From Muscardinus avellanarius (taxonomy: Eukaryota > Chordata > Mammalia > Rodentia > Gliridae): a stretch of DNA of 64,000 nt. The notes beneath the pieces were generated by a model. That model worked only from the letters and a program-made list of their open reading frames with translations, was not told the DNA's origin and did not search any database. Within the stretch, counting starts at the first letter, position 1; each line of letters opens with the position of its first letter. Shown piece after piece: positions 22,382 to 33,915 of this stretch. The translations under genes were made by a program, and so were the position numbers. The stretch covers positions 28,118,821 to 28,182,820 of the forward strand of contig OY726563.1 of NCBI GenBank assembly GCA_963383645.1, given 5' to 3'.

Positions 22382-22880
22382 AATATCCCATTTCTTGCTC
22401 TTTGAGATGGTTTCGTTCATTTTCCTGCATAAATGTTTATTAAAAGTACATGTGTTTCTATTTTCTATGTCTTGTATGAAGCATTTTCTCAAAGAAAAAC
22501 AAAACTCACATGACAAAATCACTTAAAATCTCCTTAGGTTTAGTCTTACTATTTATACCAAATAATATTTATTCCATCCTTAAATCTAAGACACACAAAA
22601 ATACATGTAAACATACACTCACACAGTACAATTTTTTAAGGTTTTAAAATACCACCTAAACTAAGATTACTACTTCAGTATTAATATATCATTACATAAG
22701 TTTCTCTAGTATGTTACCATAAACCATTGGTCTCTCTTGGCTGAACCATTCTGAAAATTTCTTTATACTCTAGTATTATATATTGGTAGCTTCCCTTTTG
22801 TACATCTCTCCTCCTACTCTTGGAGAAGAAAATTTTTGCTCAAAGCTTAAAAGCTTATAATTTGCTTTTCACTTTGAGGG
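22382..22880. other. Non-repetitive stretch
   Basis: Nothing supported. Confidence 0.4.
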
Positions 22881-22886
22881 TTTTTT

Positions 22887-22921
<35 letters not shown>

Positions 22922-23104
22922 TGTGTGTGGTACTGGAGTTCCTGGAAACCCTTCTACCTCTGGGCTACACTCCCAGACCTATTTTTTGTATTTTTATTTG
23001 GAAACAGGGCCTCTCAAGCCAACAAGCCTGGCTTCAAACATGCACAATCCTCCTGTCTCTGCCTCCCAAGCGCAGGGATTACAAGCATGTGCCACCACGC
23101 CCAG
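22881..23104 (-). repeat. B1-ID SINE with T28 and (GT)10 tail
   Basis: A full 'ggttcct' subfamily copy. Its tail combines a 28-base T run with a GT run, which on the sense strand is the (AC)nAn tail grown from the 'accac' end. The flanks cactttgagg and cacttcaagg suggest the target duplication. Confidence 0.9.
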
Positions 23105-23200
23105 CCACTTCAAGGTATTTGATATTTCAAACTCAAAACTTGCCATCCAGTGCAATAAAATTTTACTGTGATATTTTATTATCTTAAAAATTGGTGGAGG

Positions 23201-23419
23201 AAGCCTGGTGTGGTGGCGCACACTTGTAATCCCCGTGCTTGGGAGGCTGAGACAGGAGGATGCCACGGGTTGAAAGCCAGCCTCAGCTGCTTAGTGAGGC
23301 TCTCAGCAACTTAGTGAGACCCTGTTTCCAAATAAAATATAAAGAAGGTCTGGGAGTATAGTCCGGAGGTAGAAAGCCTCTGGGTTCCACCCCCAGTACC
23401 ACACACACACAAAAAAAAA
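23201..23419 (+). repeat. B1-ID SINE, complete and young
   Basis: The head 'cctggtgtggtggcgcac', the middle block 'cagcaacttagtgagacc', the ID-like tail with a clear B-box ('tgggttccaccccc') and an (AC)nAn tail are all intact. The 15-base target duplication aaaaattggtggagg lies at 23186-23200 and 23415-23429. It landed at the very start of composite copy 2. Confidence 0.95.
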
Positions 23420-23429
23420 TTGGTGGAGG

Positions 23430-23930
23430 GTATGGAAGATGGCGGCAGCCACAGCTGGCAGTGGCCAAATGGGACATGTATTCCTCTAAGAAACCCCGGA
23501 CAACAGATTTTGATGGCGGCGGCAGCAGTGGTGGTAGCCAATACTTCAGGAGATGTAGACTGATCCAATCCAATCTGCCTTGAACTATTGGAGAAATCTC
23601 CCTGAAAATAGAATGGTCCAACCCCATATGCTCAGGGAACTCTGGACAACATACTATGCTTTAAGAAAAAGGTTCAGGGAGTATCAGATGGAGCCCTGCA
23701 TAGCTGGGTCAGCCGGCACCACATGTCTCTGGAGACAAGGGCACTCCTCTATGCCATGCTCCTCTGTGCAGTGCAGGGGCCCAGGGTGCACTCAGAGGAG
23801 CAGAACTTGCTCTTCCTGGTGAAGCTGTGGGCCTCTGCTCTTTGTGAGGAGATAGGACCCATTGCTGCTAGGTGCTCGGGCCCCCAACTTCTGCTAGGGG
23901 CACGTACTGTTTTCTTTTATTAAAAAATAT
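23430..23930 (+). repeat. Composite copy 2, unit 1 (head, monomer, domain D)
   Basis: The head is only ~80 bases, then one monomer ('gatccaatccaatctgcc') and domain D at 23691-23915. The 66-codon frame from 23723 shares order and spacing with the 90-codon minus frame at 5693-5965 over about 55 residues without gaps, and it ends in Tyr-stop. Confidence 0.65.
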
Positions 23931-23943
23931 TGAAGAAGGAGGA

Positions 23944-24846
23944 AGATGTTGGTGGCTACAGCCACAGTGGTGACCGCGGCCACAGCAGTGACGGTTGACA
24001 ACTGCTAAATGGGACATGCATCCCTCTAAGAAACCCTGAGCAACAGATTCTGGTTCAATAGCTGATTAGGACAGCATACAGAGACATTTCCTGTCATTAC
24101 CTCCTATCTGAAATACAGGAGAGAGAGTGGAAAATGGCAGAATTAGAGGTAAGACAACAACATGGTGCTCACCACTGCAAGAAAAGTGATTTTTGGAGGG
24201 ACATCCTAGAAAATATCAGAAAGTAGACTGACTGCCCCTGCCACACATGCACAGGAATTCTTAACAACAACATACTCTAGGAGAGACAAAGAAGGTGGCA
24301 GTGGCCAGTATTCAGGAGAGGCAGACAGATCCAATCCAAACCACCTTGAATTTTTGAAGAGATCTCCCTAAAAGTAGGCTGCTCCTGCCACACACATTCA
24401 GGAACTCTAGACAACATACTTTGTAAGAAAAAGTTTCCCAGAGATGAATCATGATGACAGCAACAAAGGCCAGTATTCAAGAGAGGCAGACAGATCCAAT
24501 CCAATCCACCTTGATGTTTTGAAGAAATCTTCCCAAAGTAGACTCCTCCCACCACACATGCTCAGGAATTCTGAACATACTAAGTAATAAAAATGCCCGA
24601 GGTGAGTCGGAGGGAGTCCTGTCCATATGGCTGGGCCAGCTTGCTGCGCCGGTTCTGGGAGACATCGATGCTCATGGCTACCGCACTCCTCTCCGCTCCA
24701 ATAGGAGGAGAGGTGTGTTTGAAGTAGCAGATCCCGCTCTCCATGGTGAGGCTATGGGCCTCTGCTTTAGGTGGGGAGATAAAATCCATTGCTGATAGGG
24801 ATTGGGGCTCCCAGATTCTGCAAATGACACATGCTGTTCTCTGTTA

Positions 24847-24847
<1 letters not shown>
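23944..24847 (+). repeat. Composite copy 2, unit 2 (head, monomers, domain D)
   Basis: The head at 23944-24210 matches 7130-7405 of copy 1, including 'atacaggagagagagtgga'. Two clear monomers lie ~162 bases apart ('cagatccaatccaa' at about 24330 and 24493). Domain D follows at 24611-24847; its frame has one in-frame stop (TAG) but keeps VRLWASALGGEIK and the final Tyr-stop. Confidence 0.65.
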
Positions 24848-24905
<58 letters not shown>

Positions 24906-24955
24906 TATAATATATATATTATATATAATATATTATATATATTAATATATATATA
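24848..24955. repeat. (TA)n microsatellite in composite joint
   Basis: About 108 bases of TA-rich repeat: a pure run of ~54 bases, then an imperfect part. It occupies the A-rich joint that holds a SINE in copy 1. Confidence 0.95.
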
Positions 24956-24979
24956 TGGAAAAATGGGAACCTCTGTAGA

Positions 24980-25110
24980 TATCCTGCGACCAAAGCCTGT
25001 TGCACGCCGGGACCAGGTCTGGAGCCAGCTAGGCCTGGCCCCGAGCCTGCCATGTGGCAAGGCTGGGTCTGGAGCCTGCAAGGCCTGGCCTGGAGCCTGC
25101 CACAAGTGTA
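24980..25110. repeat. 50-bp-period minisatellite, copy 2
   Basis: The string ggtctggagcc starts at 25016 and 25066, exactly 50 bases apart, and 'aggcctggcc' recurs with the same spacing. There are about 2.3 units. They align with the seven-unit array at 5050-5420 when that is read on the minus strand. Confidence 0.8.
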
Positions 25111-25181
25111 TCTCCAGATTTTTAAACCCATTAAGGTGTATGACTACAATGCACCAATAAAAATTATTTTTAAAAATTGGT

Positions 25182-26282
25182 AGAAAAGATTATTTTAAAA
25201 GAGTAAATTAAAAATACCTGTGAAAAGCTCTTAAATTAACCATGATAAGCAGTGTGAACTAAATAAGTTTTATGTTTCTCTAATGCTGTTTAGTCAGTGT
25301 TTCTTATCTATGGCTCTCAATTAATTCTTCACTAAATATTTGAGACTGTCAAGATATCATGAACCTCCTAACCAAAACACTATTCTTTTTTCATTGATAC
25401 CCAATAGCTTGTTTTTAGACTAGTTTCAAATGTAGCTGAAACCAGTACTATAACAACTTTGCTAACCTCCGCAAATCTTACCCTATCATTTAGGAACCAT
25501 CTTTTTTCTTTAAAATTTGATATCATTTTCATAATGCATTTTGGATGTTGCAGATACATTCCCTAAACATCTTCCCTTTCTTCCTACATTGCTCAGTAAC
25601 ATCACTATGAAAATTTCTTATACAAACTAACAACTTCATAAAAATGCATTAACTTATTCAGGTTAAATCATGCATCCTCAAACTTGATGCTTGGCCAAGT
25701 GTTTCAATGCCAAGATTAGTGTTTTTGTCATTTTACACTATTGCTGTAAGATTATTCATCACATCAGGCTACAGAAACTATGTGCACTCCCCTTCCTCTG
25801 TAAAAATCAGACAAATAATGGTGTATTTATTGGATGATTTCTATGACATTTTATGAACAAGGCTGATCCATATGTTATGTCACAATAGAATGATTTCAGA
25901 TGAACCCACAAATATGTAAATGTTTAGTTACATAGACTTTGACATCTGGAAGACCATGAGAGTGTGTTTTTTTCTAGAAGAAAACTATAAATACAAAATA
26001 TGTAGGAAATAATGTATAATAGAAGGAATATTTTTTACATTTAAAGTCCGTATAGGTTTTATCTTCAATGTTCATTAAAGAGAAACACTATAGATTCTCT
26101 ATAACTCTCCTCTTACAATGAGACCTTAGTTACTTTAGCCTTCTTCTCTCTCTCCATTGTCTTGATTATCAGTAAATAAACACAACTCATCTTTCTTTTC
26201 AGCCAGCTAGGTATAAGGGTAGGCTAGCTATACAGATAAATTAGGTGTCCTGAGATACTGTTAAAATAATTCTTCAGAATTT
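25182..26282. other. Non-repetitive stretch
   Basis: About 1.1 kb, AT-rich, with no supported gene or repeat. Confidence 0.4.
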
Positions 26283-26432
26283 TTATGATATCTGAGATTA
26301 AAGTCATGGGTGTTCTACCTCTGAACTACACTCTGCCCTATTTTATTTTCTTATTTTGGAACAGTATCTAAATTAAATTGCACTAACCTTCAACCTGTGA
26401 TCCTCCTATCTCAACCTCCTAAGTAGAATTTT
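26283..26432 (-). repeat. Old B1-ID SINE
   Basis: Recognisable by 'gttctacctctgaactacac' and 'gatcctcctatctcaacctcc'; the head is decayed. Confidence 0.7.
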
Positions 26433-27418
26433 TAGGTAAATATATATAAAAAATTTTTGACTTACAAATGTTGATGCCTTTTATTTGACATTATCATAAT
26501 GGCAGTTTTATCTCTTTTTTTCATTTTAGATAAAGCTCTACTCTAGGAAAAATAATGGGGTGGGAGGAGTTGAAGGAGGAAGTAAATCGTACCTAACCAC
26601 ATAAAATTGAAGGGATAGAATGGAACCACGTGACACTTCTTTTTCTGGAAGGAGATGGCATACCATTGTAATATTCTAATAAGAGAAGTAAACTTATAAA
26701 GATATATTTTAGTATCGTAATGACATTTAAGATGTCTATAGTAATGACATCTAACTTCTCTTGTGTCAATTTCTGAAACCTAAGGCCATTCAGGGACTGT
26801 TTTCATGGTAGTACTGAAACAGATAGTAAGCGAAATTATATATTTTCCTCCAAACTCTAAAGCTAGATTTTTAACCAGATTTTCAATTTAAAGATGCATA
26901 GCTTCAAACAGATCAAATCCCTATAGTCTATAATTTTAAACAATCCTTTAGTTCCCTTGTTAATTTGCAAAGATGGATTTTTAAAATTCCATGAGACCAT
27001 TTTTTACCTAAACTATATATTCCATTAAAATACAAAGGATGGGGATGTTAAATGGGCCAAGATTCTCTGTTTTATAGTGTCTCTTTATAAATATAAGTTT
27101 CATAGCCACAATGCCATTCTTATCATTACAGCCCACAGTTAAATATATGTTGTTTGAAATATTCCAATTTAAGGAATTCATTTAAGTGTATATTCAAATA
27201 GTTCATGTACTTTTATTACTATGTTATTATTTTTGTCATGTGTTCATGAATTTCTTCTGCAGCTTTAGCATGGAAAGTTTCATAATTCATCCTTGCCCTA
27301 ATCTCTTTAGCACAAAAGGCCCTCAAAATCAAAACCATGTGCTAGTTCATTCATGACCAACTGCTGTGCCCTCCAGCTTATTCTCTAGGTTACAGTTTCA
27401 TCGCACTATATCCTCTCT
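26433..27418. other. Non-repetitive stretch
   Basis: No gene, RNA or repeat recognised. Confidence 0.4.
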
Positions 27419-27632
27419 TTTTTTCTTTGTTCAGTACTGGGGATGGAACCCAGAAGCATTCTACCTCCAAGCTACACCCAAGCCGTATATTTTATTCTTT
27501 ATTTTGAAACAGGGTCTCACTAAGTTGCAAAGGGCCTCACTAAGTAGTAGCTGTGGCTGTCTGCAAACTGTGATCCTCCTGTCTCAGCCTCCCAAATCCT
27601 GGGATTACAAGTATGTGCCACTACACTTGGCT
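27419..27632 (-). repeat. B1-ID SINE
   Basis: A full copy of the 'gcattctacctccaagc' subfamily. The 132-codon plus frame starting at 27366 runs through its antisense strand and is not a gene. Confidence 0.88.
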
Positions 27633-27634
27633 CT

Positions 27635-27772
27635 GAGTCCTCTTTTTTTTTTTTTTGAAGATTTAAAGGAGTTTATTAAAAAGATAGAAATACATAAGAC
27701 AGTTACAGCCCCAGGCCATTCAGGAGTGGCATGGGAGGAGGTGTTTCGAATTAATTCACCCTGAGACCTCTT
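27635..27772 (-). mobile_element. Retroposed RNA 3' end
   Basis: On the minus strand a ~105-base body ends with AATAAA, then ~17 bases and poly-A (T15 on the plus strand at 27642). Flanks ctgagtcctctttt and ctgagacctctttt look like a target duplication. The string 'tatttctatctttt' just before the signal resembles the elements at 13665-14030. The source RNA is not recognised. Confidence 0.5.
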
Positions 27773-28370
27773 TTAAGTGCTGTGAAAATCACAGTACACT
27801 GAAGAGTTGGTAATTTTATCATATCAACACCATCAATCATTTTTCCTCCATGTCTAATTTACAGTTAATCCCATCAAGTGATATTTTGGACACTGTAACT
27901 TTTACCATTATAATTCTAAGTAGTAAGAAAAAAGAGTATAGACTCTTTTTAAAAGTCTCTATATTTATGCTTAACTTTTTGAACATATGAAGTATAATAA
28001 TAATAGTATCTGTTTTGATTTCTTTGTCTTCTAATTCTAATATCTGTGTCAAAATTTGGTATGTTTTGAGAAAATGATTTTTGTTCTTATTCAATCTCAT
28101 ATTTTCCTGTCTCTTTGTATTCTTGGCAATCTTTGTTATATGCTATAATTTTATGGTTTTAATTTGTGATGATATTGAATGTTTTTGTATTCCTATAAGC
28201 ATCAAGTTTTGTCCTCAGACATACCTAAGTTTCCTTAAAAGGTTTAAATCTTTTGAGATTTTACTTTTAAGATGTAATTTTCTCTTAAAAATACAAATTC
28301 TATAGACAATGTAAAATCATATACTTATGTAGAAGTTTCTCAAAAATTATCATGAAATAATTTAAATTCA
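27773..28370. other. Non-repetitive stretch
   Basis: Nothing supported. Confidence 0.4.
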
Positions 28371-28387
28371 CATTATTATGATTTTAT

Positions 28388-28390
<3 letters not shown>

Positions 28391-28431
<41 letters not shown>

Positions 28432-28629
28432 TACTGGGGGTGGAACCCAGAGGCTTTTCTACCTCCAGGCTATAAGCCCAGACCTATTTTTATACTTTAT
28501 TTGGAAACAGGGTCTCACTAAGTTGCTGAGAGCCTTACTAAGTAGGTGAGGCTGGCTTCGAACCTAGTGATCCTCCTGTCTCAGCCTCCCAAGTTCTGGG
28601 ATTACAAGCATGTGCCACCACGCTCGGCT
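28391..28629 (-). repeat. B1-ID SINE with (GT)n tail
   Basis: A full copy of the 'tggaacccagaggc' subfamily. Its tail has grown into about 19 GT repeats (28394-28430). The 17-base repeat acattattatgatttta flanks both ends. Confidence 0.93.
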
Positions 28630-29040
28630 AACATTATTATGATTTTAAAGGAAGAATACTCCCACCTTTCGTATTTCTCTTTTTAAAAATAACTCACTTA
28701 TTTTCCAGATTAAAAAGTTCTTCAAAATAAATATAAAATTTGAATATTGTCCTAAATAACAAAAATATAAGAATTTTCTTATTGGTGACTGTAACAATTT
28801 ACTGCTCTAGCCAATTCTTTCCAATTAACAGTAACTACATATTGTTATAATATGTGAAGAATATACAGCTGAAGTTAGTGAAAAGAAAAATATATATTCT
28901 TACATTTTATATAAGTAAAAATTATTGTGCAAAAAATAGCAAGAAGTATTCTAGAATATTTATTGCAGCAATGTCTTAAATAGGTATTTTCTATTAACAA
29001 TATACTTGCCACTGACAACACCACCAATCCAGAAGATTGA

Positions 29041-29241
29041 TTGTTTTTTATTTTGAGGTACTGAGGGGACATTCTACCTCCAATCTATAACCCTAGTCTT
29101 ATTTTTTATTCATTATTTGAAACAGTCTTACTAAGTTGCAGAGGGCCTTACTAAGTAGCTGAGGCTGGTCAAAAACCTGGGATCCTCCTGCTTTAGCTTC
29201 CCAAGTATTGAGATTACAAGCATGAGCCACCATATCCAGCC
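29041..29241 (-). repeat. Diverged B1-ID SINE
   Basis: The tail, middle and head are all visible, with many changes. The flanks ccagaag on both sides may be the remaining target duplication. Confidence 0.8.
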
Positions 29242-29837
29242 AGAAGTATGATTTTGAGATTACTTCAGAGATTATATTTTTATATTTACATTTTAATTTA
29301 TCTTGAAGTAAATGTTTTCATTTTCTTTCTTATAACTAGAAGAATCCATATCCTGAATTTGAAAAGTAGCAATAAAAAAAAGGATTCCATGTTTTAAAGT
29401 CAGAAATTACAAAGTATAACAAATCGCCCATACATGCACTCACATGTACTTGTTTGCAATAGCATACACTCACATGTGTGTACAAACACATACATACACT
29501 CACTATAATTTTGACTTATGTGTATTTATTGTGTAATAAACTCTAATGAAAAGTCCTTACTGCTTGCTTTGTTCACCTTGTATATTAACACACACAGAAG
29601 CTGTTTAAATTTTTCATTTTATGAAGCAGTTTCTGTTTCTAATTATAAACCAGAAAATGTCAGCTATGTGGTTCCTGATCATCCCTTAAAGATATGGACT
29701 CCCATATGACCTGAGTTCCATCAGTCAGTTATATCCACTCCAGAGAATGGACTAGATGCTATTAACAAGAATAAAAGACTGTCCAGAATATATTCAAGCA
29801 ATAAGAAACAGAAGCTACTTTCAGTATCCAGAAGAAA
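29242..29837. other. Non-repetitive stretch
   Basis: Nothing supported. Confidence 0.4.
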
Positions 29838-30088
29838 CATGTCAGTGTTTCAAATGATAGCATTTAGTGTTTCATATCACTGGTATCTGTAGTTTCAATT
29901 GTAGTGAATTTTCCCAGTGATTCTAGCAGTAGTTTTTTTTTTTTTTTTTTCTTTTCTTTGACCAATTTCACAGTGTGATTCCTGGGCATGATTTTAAACT
30001 GTTAAACTCCAATCCCGTCTCTCAAACATTTCAGCAATTCTATAAACTACTCTATCTTTTTAGTAAGTTCACTAACTGCTTAATTAAA
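29838..30088 (+). repeat. Long inverted repeat, left arm
   Basis: About 250 bases that pair with the reverse complement of 30270-30522. The arm starts catgtcagtg, contains an 18-base T run (29934-29951) and ends cttaattaaa. Matches by eye are around 90%. It is not part of any repeat family that I recognise. Confidence 0.85.
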
Positions 30089-30269
30089 GGCATCAAATTT
30101 GGTTTGCTTATGTTTTGGTTTGTTTATGATGTCCATAAGTTATGTAGCCCGGTTGTCTTTAGTGCCAAGCAGGCTAGATAACTTATAAAAATTTTACCTA
30201 TTTCCTTAATAATCTGTTGTGTTTGTTCTTTCCTGTTATCAATTTTTATGTCAGTCAGAGTAACTATGG
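30089..30269. other. Spacer of the inverted repeat
   Basis: A 181-base loop between the arms, not itself repeated. Confidence 0.75.
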
Positions 30270-30522
30270 TTTAATTAAGTGGCAAATTAACTTACTAAAA
30301 AGATAGAATAGTTTATAGAATCTCTAAAATGTTTGAGAAACGGGATCAGAGTTTAACAGTTTACAATTATTCTCAGAAATCACACTATGGAATTGGTCCA
30401 GGGGAAAAAAGAAAAAAAAAAAAAAAACTACTGCTAGAATCACTGGGAAGATTCACTACAATTGAAACTATAGATACCAGTGAGATGAGACACTAAATCC
30501 TATCATTTGTAACACTGACATG
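30270..30522 (-). repeat. Long inverted repeat, right arm
   Basis: Reverse complement of the left arm, starting tttaattaag and ending cactgacatg, with an A run opposite the T run. A SINE follows within about ten bases. Confidence 0.85.
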
Positions 30523-30524
30523 TA

Positions 30525-30745
30525 GAGAGCAAGTTGAGTGTGATGGCACACGCTTGTAATTCCATCATTTGGAGCCTGAGACACGAGGATCACAGTTCAC
30601 AGACAGCCTCAGCTACTACTTAAAGAGGCCTTTGCAACTCAGTGAGACACTGTTTAAAAATATAGAATAAAAATAGGGCTTGGGTGTAGCTTGGAGGTAG
30701 GATGCCCCTGGGTTCTATCCCCCTCCCCCAAAAGAGAGAGAGAGC
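30525..30745 (+). repeat. B1-ID SINE
   Basis: Head 'gatggcacacgcttgtaat', tail 'gggtgtagcttggaggtag' and B-box 'gggttctatcc'. The flanks agagagcaag occur on both sides. Confidence 0.88.
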
Positions 30746-31939
30746 AAGATGCTGGCATTCTATAGCACAGAATAAGAAAATAACTCTTAAAATGATCTAA
30801 GTATTGAGTGTTCATTCATGACCTAAAAATGGAAAACCATGTAATAGCTTTTATGATAAAAGGTCATGAGTATTCCAAATCTGTCTGGAATGGTTGCTCC
30901 TAAAGACACTAGGATATGGGAGCATAATGAGATTTTGATGCTTGTCATAAATATTTAGTTCAAGGTAGTATTAAAAATACCATTCACTTTCCATGGTGGC
31001 AAAAGTCTTAATTCTAGAATCCACAAGGTTAAAATAAAAAGGAAAAACAAACTTTCTATTAAAGGGTTCCCAAGTATCAAAAATTTGAAACAGCCCTGAC
31101 TAAAAAAAGAGATGGGCTTTTCTGTAGCGGGATGAACTTTTAATGGTGATTTATAATACGAAATTGCTGAATCATCCACTCTCACTTGCCACTTTTTATA
31201 GAGAGACAATCCATTTTCCAGTTATTGAGACTAATTTTTCACCATAATTGGAAACATGTAGTAACCTTTCCAAGAAGAGACCTGTAAAGTGGAAGCTGGT
31301 TCTTCTCATGCTAATCTTTTCATCCTTAGTCCTGATATCATGAATGCCACCATAGTCCATTGCTCAGGATGTGACCTTGCAAAGGTGGGATAATGAATTA
31401 TATGCAACTGGTTGTAGTATTGTCCCATAATTTTAAAGGATATTTTACTAGTTCATGAGCATACCAGTCAAGAGGTATACTCAGCTACAAGCAGCCTTAT
31501 CTTGGTTGTATATTACAAAGAATAATACCTATCATTTGGAAGAGCCAGTGAGAAACTCCTTGTGATTCTTCTGCTTACTAGAGTAAGTATATCAAAAGCA
31601 TTACTACATCCTTGAGAAAAAAACGGTGATTAGTTTCACCTCTGAAAATTGTACAGATTCAGATTTGCCAGTTTCCATGATGTTCCTTTTTTAATTTTTA
31701 AGTTTGTCTGATACTGAAGTCAAAATATTCAGAAACATGACAGAAGATTATTATAAATGTTATAATCTAGATACATCAAATTGATGCTGCTCTTCTATAT
31801 GTGATCTCTTCAATAGAACGAATCAATAAGGTCCTAAAGAACCTGCTTTGTAACTATTGATTATGTAGATGCTTTTATTCCTTTGGTCTGAAAAGCTGAG
31901 ACTATCAGAACAATAAATGTGCTTGCAACTAACAAAGCA
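30746..31939. other. Unassigned stretch, perhaps old retroviral interior
   Basis: No open frame of note. Its position before a MaLR-type LTR makes an ancient ERVL-MaLR interior possible, but I cannot align it. Confidence 0.25.
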
Positions 31940-32070
31940 ACAGCTATTCCACTGTCTTGTCTCAGACTTCTCTCTCTAGATCAGAGCTTAACTCAAAGGG
32001 ACCTTGACCTTCTGACAATATATTATCTTCTATTTTGATTGCATAATGCTTAGAGAACCTAGAGGTAAGT
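31940..32070 (+). repeat. Segment shared with the MaLR LTR downstream
   Basis: The string 'caaagggaccttgaccttct' and its surroundings recur at 32325-32440 inside the LTR. About 115 bases align with moderate divergence. Confidence 0.65.
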
Positions 32071-32169
32071 ATATAAACTAACCTAGACAAGACACATGTG
32101 TTCCAGAAGTCCAGAGATAAATAGAACTAACATATAAAAACTTCTAAGCAAAATGGATTAAGAAATTAT

Positions 32170-32690
32170 TGTTATGGTTTTTATCTTAAATGTCCCTCAA
32201 GGACCCAGATGTGGAAACTTTAGGTTTAGAAGGCAGGACCTATTAGAAGGAAATTAGGTCTCTGGGGATATTCCTTTAAGGGGAGTGTTAGAACCCCAGC
32301 CCTCTTCTCACAAGACAACAGTATTGTTTTACTGTCTTATCTCAGCTTTCTTACTCTGTCACAAATGAGATCAAAGGGACCTTGACCTTCTGACAATGGC
32401 TTGTTTTCTATGTAGATGCATCATGCTCAGAGAACTTAGAGGTCCACAAATATCAGAACATGGAAATTGGTAGATCTGCCTTTGTTTCTTATCCACCACG
32501 AGGTGAGTAGCATTGCTCCACCATGCACTCCCTGCCTTCCTGTTCTCCTTATCATAGGCACAGAACCAAAGGAATCAAACAACCAAAATTGAACCCTCCA
32601 GCACCATGAGATGAAATAAGGCTCTCATCTTTTTGACTATCTTAGGTATTTTGACATAGCAATGGAAATCTAACTAACACAATTAAAGAA
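32170..32690 (+). mobile_element. ERVL-MaLR LTR (old)
   Basis: It opens 'gttatggtttttatcttaaatgtcc', continues 'aattaggtctctggggatat' and closes 'agcaatggaaatctaactaac', the pattern of mammalian MaLR LTRs. It carries an extra ~115-base segment (32325-32440) that also occurs upstream. It is non-coding, with no retained open frame. Confidence 0.75.
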
Positions 32691-33849
32691 ATACTCTCCA
32701 AAGTTAAGCATTTATATTTGCATCTTCTGCTTCCCAACACTAAGATAAAGAGAAGTATCACTTTTGAGGCAGCATGTTTTACACTGAAGTGTTGTTACTT
32801 CAGTATATTTACCAGTCAATGTGTCCTGAACAAGAGAAGACTCTGTAGTGAACTGTAATGAAATATAAACCTCTTTGTTCTTACATATTATGATACAGCT
32901 GATCTAATAGTGTTCAAATGTCTATAATAGACTGCAGAGCTGTGTAAAGCTTTTAGAAACCCTTGACAGTTGAATCATGGCAAAAGGCTTGGAATTTTGA
33001 AACATAGCCTTAAATTTTTCAAGAAAAAATAATTCTTGATTTGTCATCAGACCCCAGTAGAGATAGACACTGTGATTCTAGAGCACTAGTTGAACAGTTG
33101 ATCCCAGCTGCTATCCATACAGTGGGTATTTTCTGATACAAATGGTCATGTGGCTTTACGCTTCATCAAGAACTCTGATCATTCTGGTATAAAAGTTGAG
33201 CCAAATCACTTGGAGAAAAACCATTACCAGCTGAAATGCTATTTATAAAAAGGGACTACAACAAAGTGAATAGTTGCAGCCACAAAATCTGGAGCATTTG
33301 CATGTATTTTCTTATTGTGCAAAAACATGTTTATCCTGGCATATTCTACAAAATATATCCCTGGATTTTACTCTCAGGAAAATTTCCTTGGGTTTTATGC
33401 CCAAATTTAATAGATAATATAATGTCTCATAAAATTTTAACAGTATTTGTGTAGGGAAATATATTTATACCCTCAAACTTCAACACATTAATATAACAAT
33501 GTGAGGGAATAGTCTCAGGATACACTTCTAATAAAATTTATAGAAAGCCACTAAATATACATTGTGAAAAGTGTTACAAGATTAATCAAAAGTATATTGT
33601 ATTTTGTGTGTTTCTTTCACTAAGAAATGCTACTTTATTGCATGTATAGCAATATCTTAAGCATTTGATGTTTAATATAATAATATTTGTTAGTGTTTAA
33701 TTGTATTTTAGTAATAAACTATTTAGAAGTTTAAGTTGGAGCACAAAAATAACTTCCATTTAATAAAAGAAAAAATGTTTCTGGTTATTTTTCATGCAAA
33801 ATATGTGATTGTAATAAATAAATTACTGATGTTATATTAAAAATAACTA
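32691..33849. other. Unassigned stretch
   Basis: No supported gene. The 72-codon frame at 33236-33454 has no recognised family. Confidence 0.35.
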
Positions 33850-33915
33850 ATGGCACTAGGGATTGAACCTAGGAGTATTCTACCTCTGAAATACACCCCC
33901 AAACCTATTTAAAAA
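33850..33915 (-). repeat. B1-ID SINE tail fragment
   Basis: Only the tRNA-like end survives ('gattgaacctaggag', 'ctacctctgaaatacacc'). Confidence 0.65.

Larger units (their letters stand above)
23184..25181 (+). mobile_element. Composite SVA-like retroelement, copy 2
   Basis: Plus-strand copy of the family at 4693-7427. The motif ttaaaaattggt occurs at 23184-23195 and 25170-25181 as a target duplication, although it overlaps the A/T-rich tail. Order: head with aagatggcg (23436-23444); shortened first unit with one monomer; domain D (23691-23915); A-rich spacer; a second head (23944); monomers (about 24290-24600); second D (24611-24847); (TA)n; the joint 'gggaacctctgtaga', which matches 'gggaacatctgtaga' in copy 1; a 50-bp-period minisatellite; and an L1-type end 'tgactacaatgcaccaataaaaa'. 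A SINE has inserted at its 5' edge. No long frame. The 3' L1 module is much shorter than in copy 1. Confidence 0.72.

Noticed and set aside
24831..25160. 109-codon frame joining a TA tract and a GC-rich end
   Set aside because: A read-through of microsatellite and minisatellite with no start context or family.
30955..31209. 84-codon minus frame as a processed pseudogene
   Set aside because: No poly-A, flank repeats or family similarity that I can recognise.
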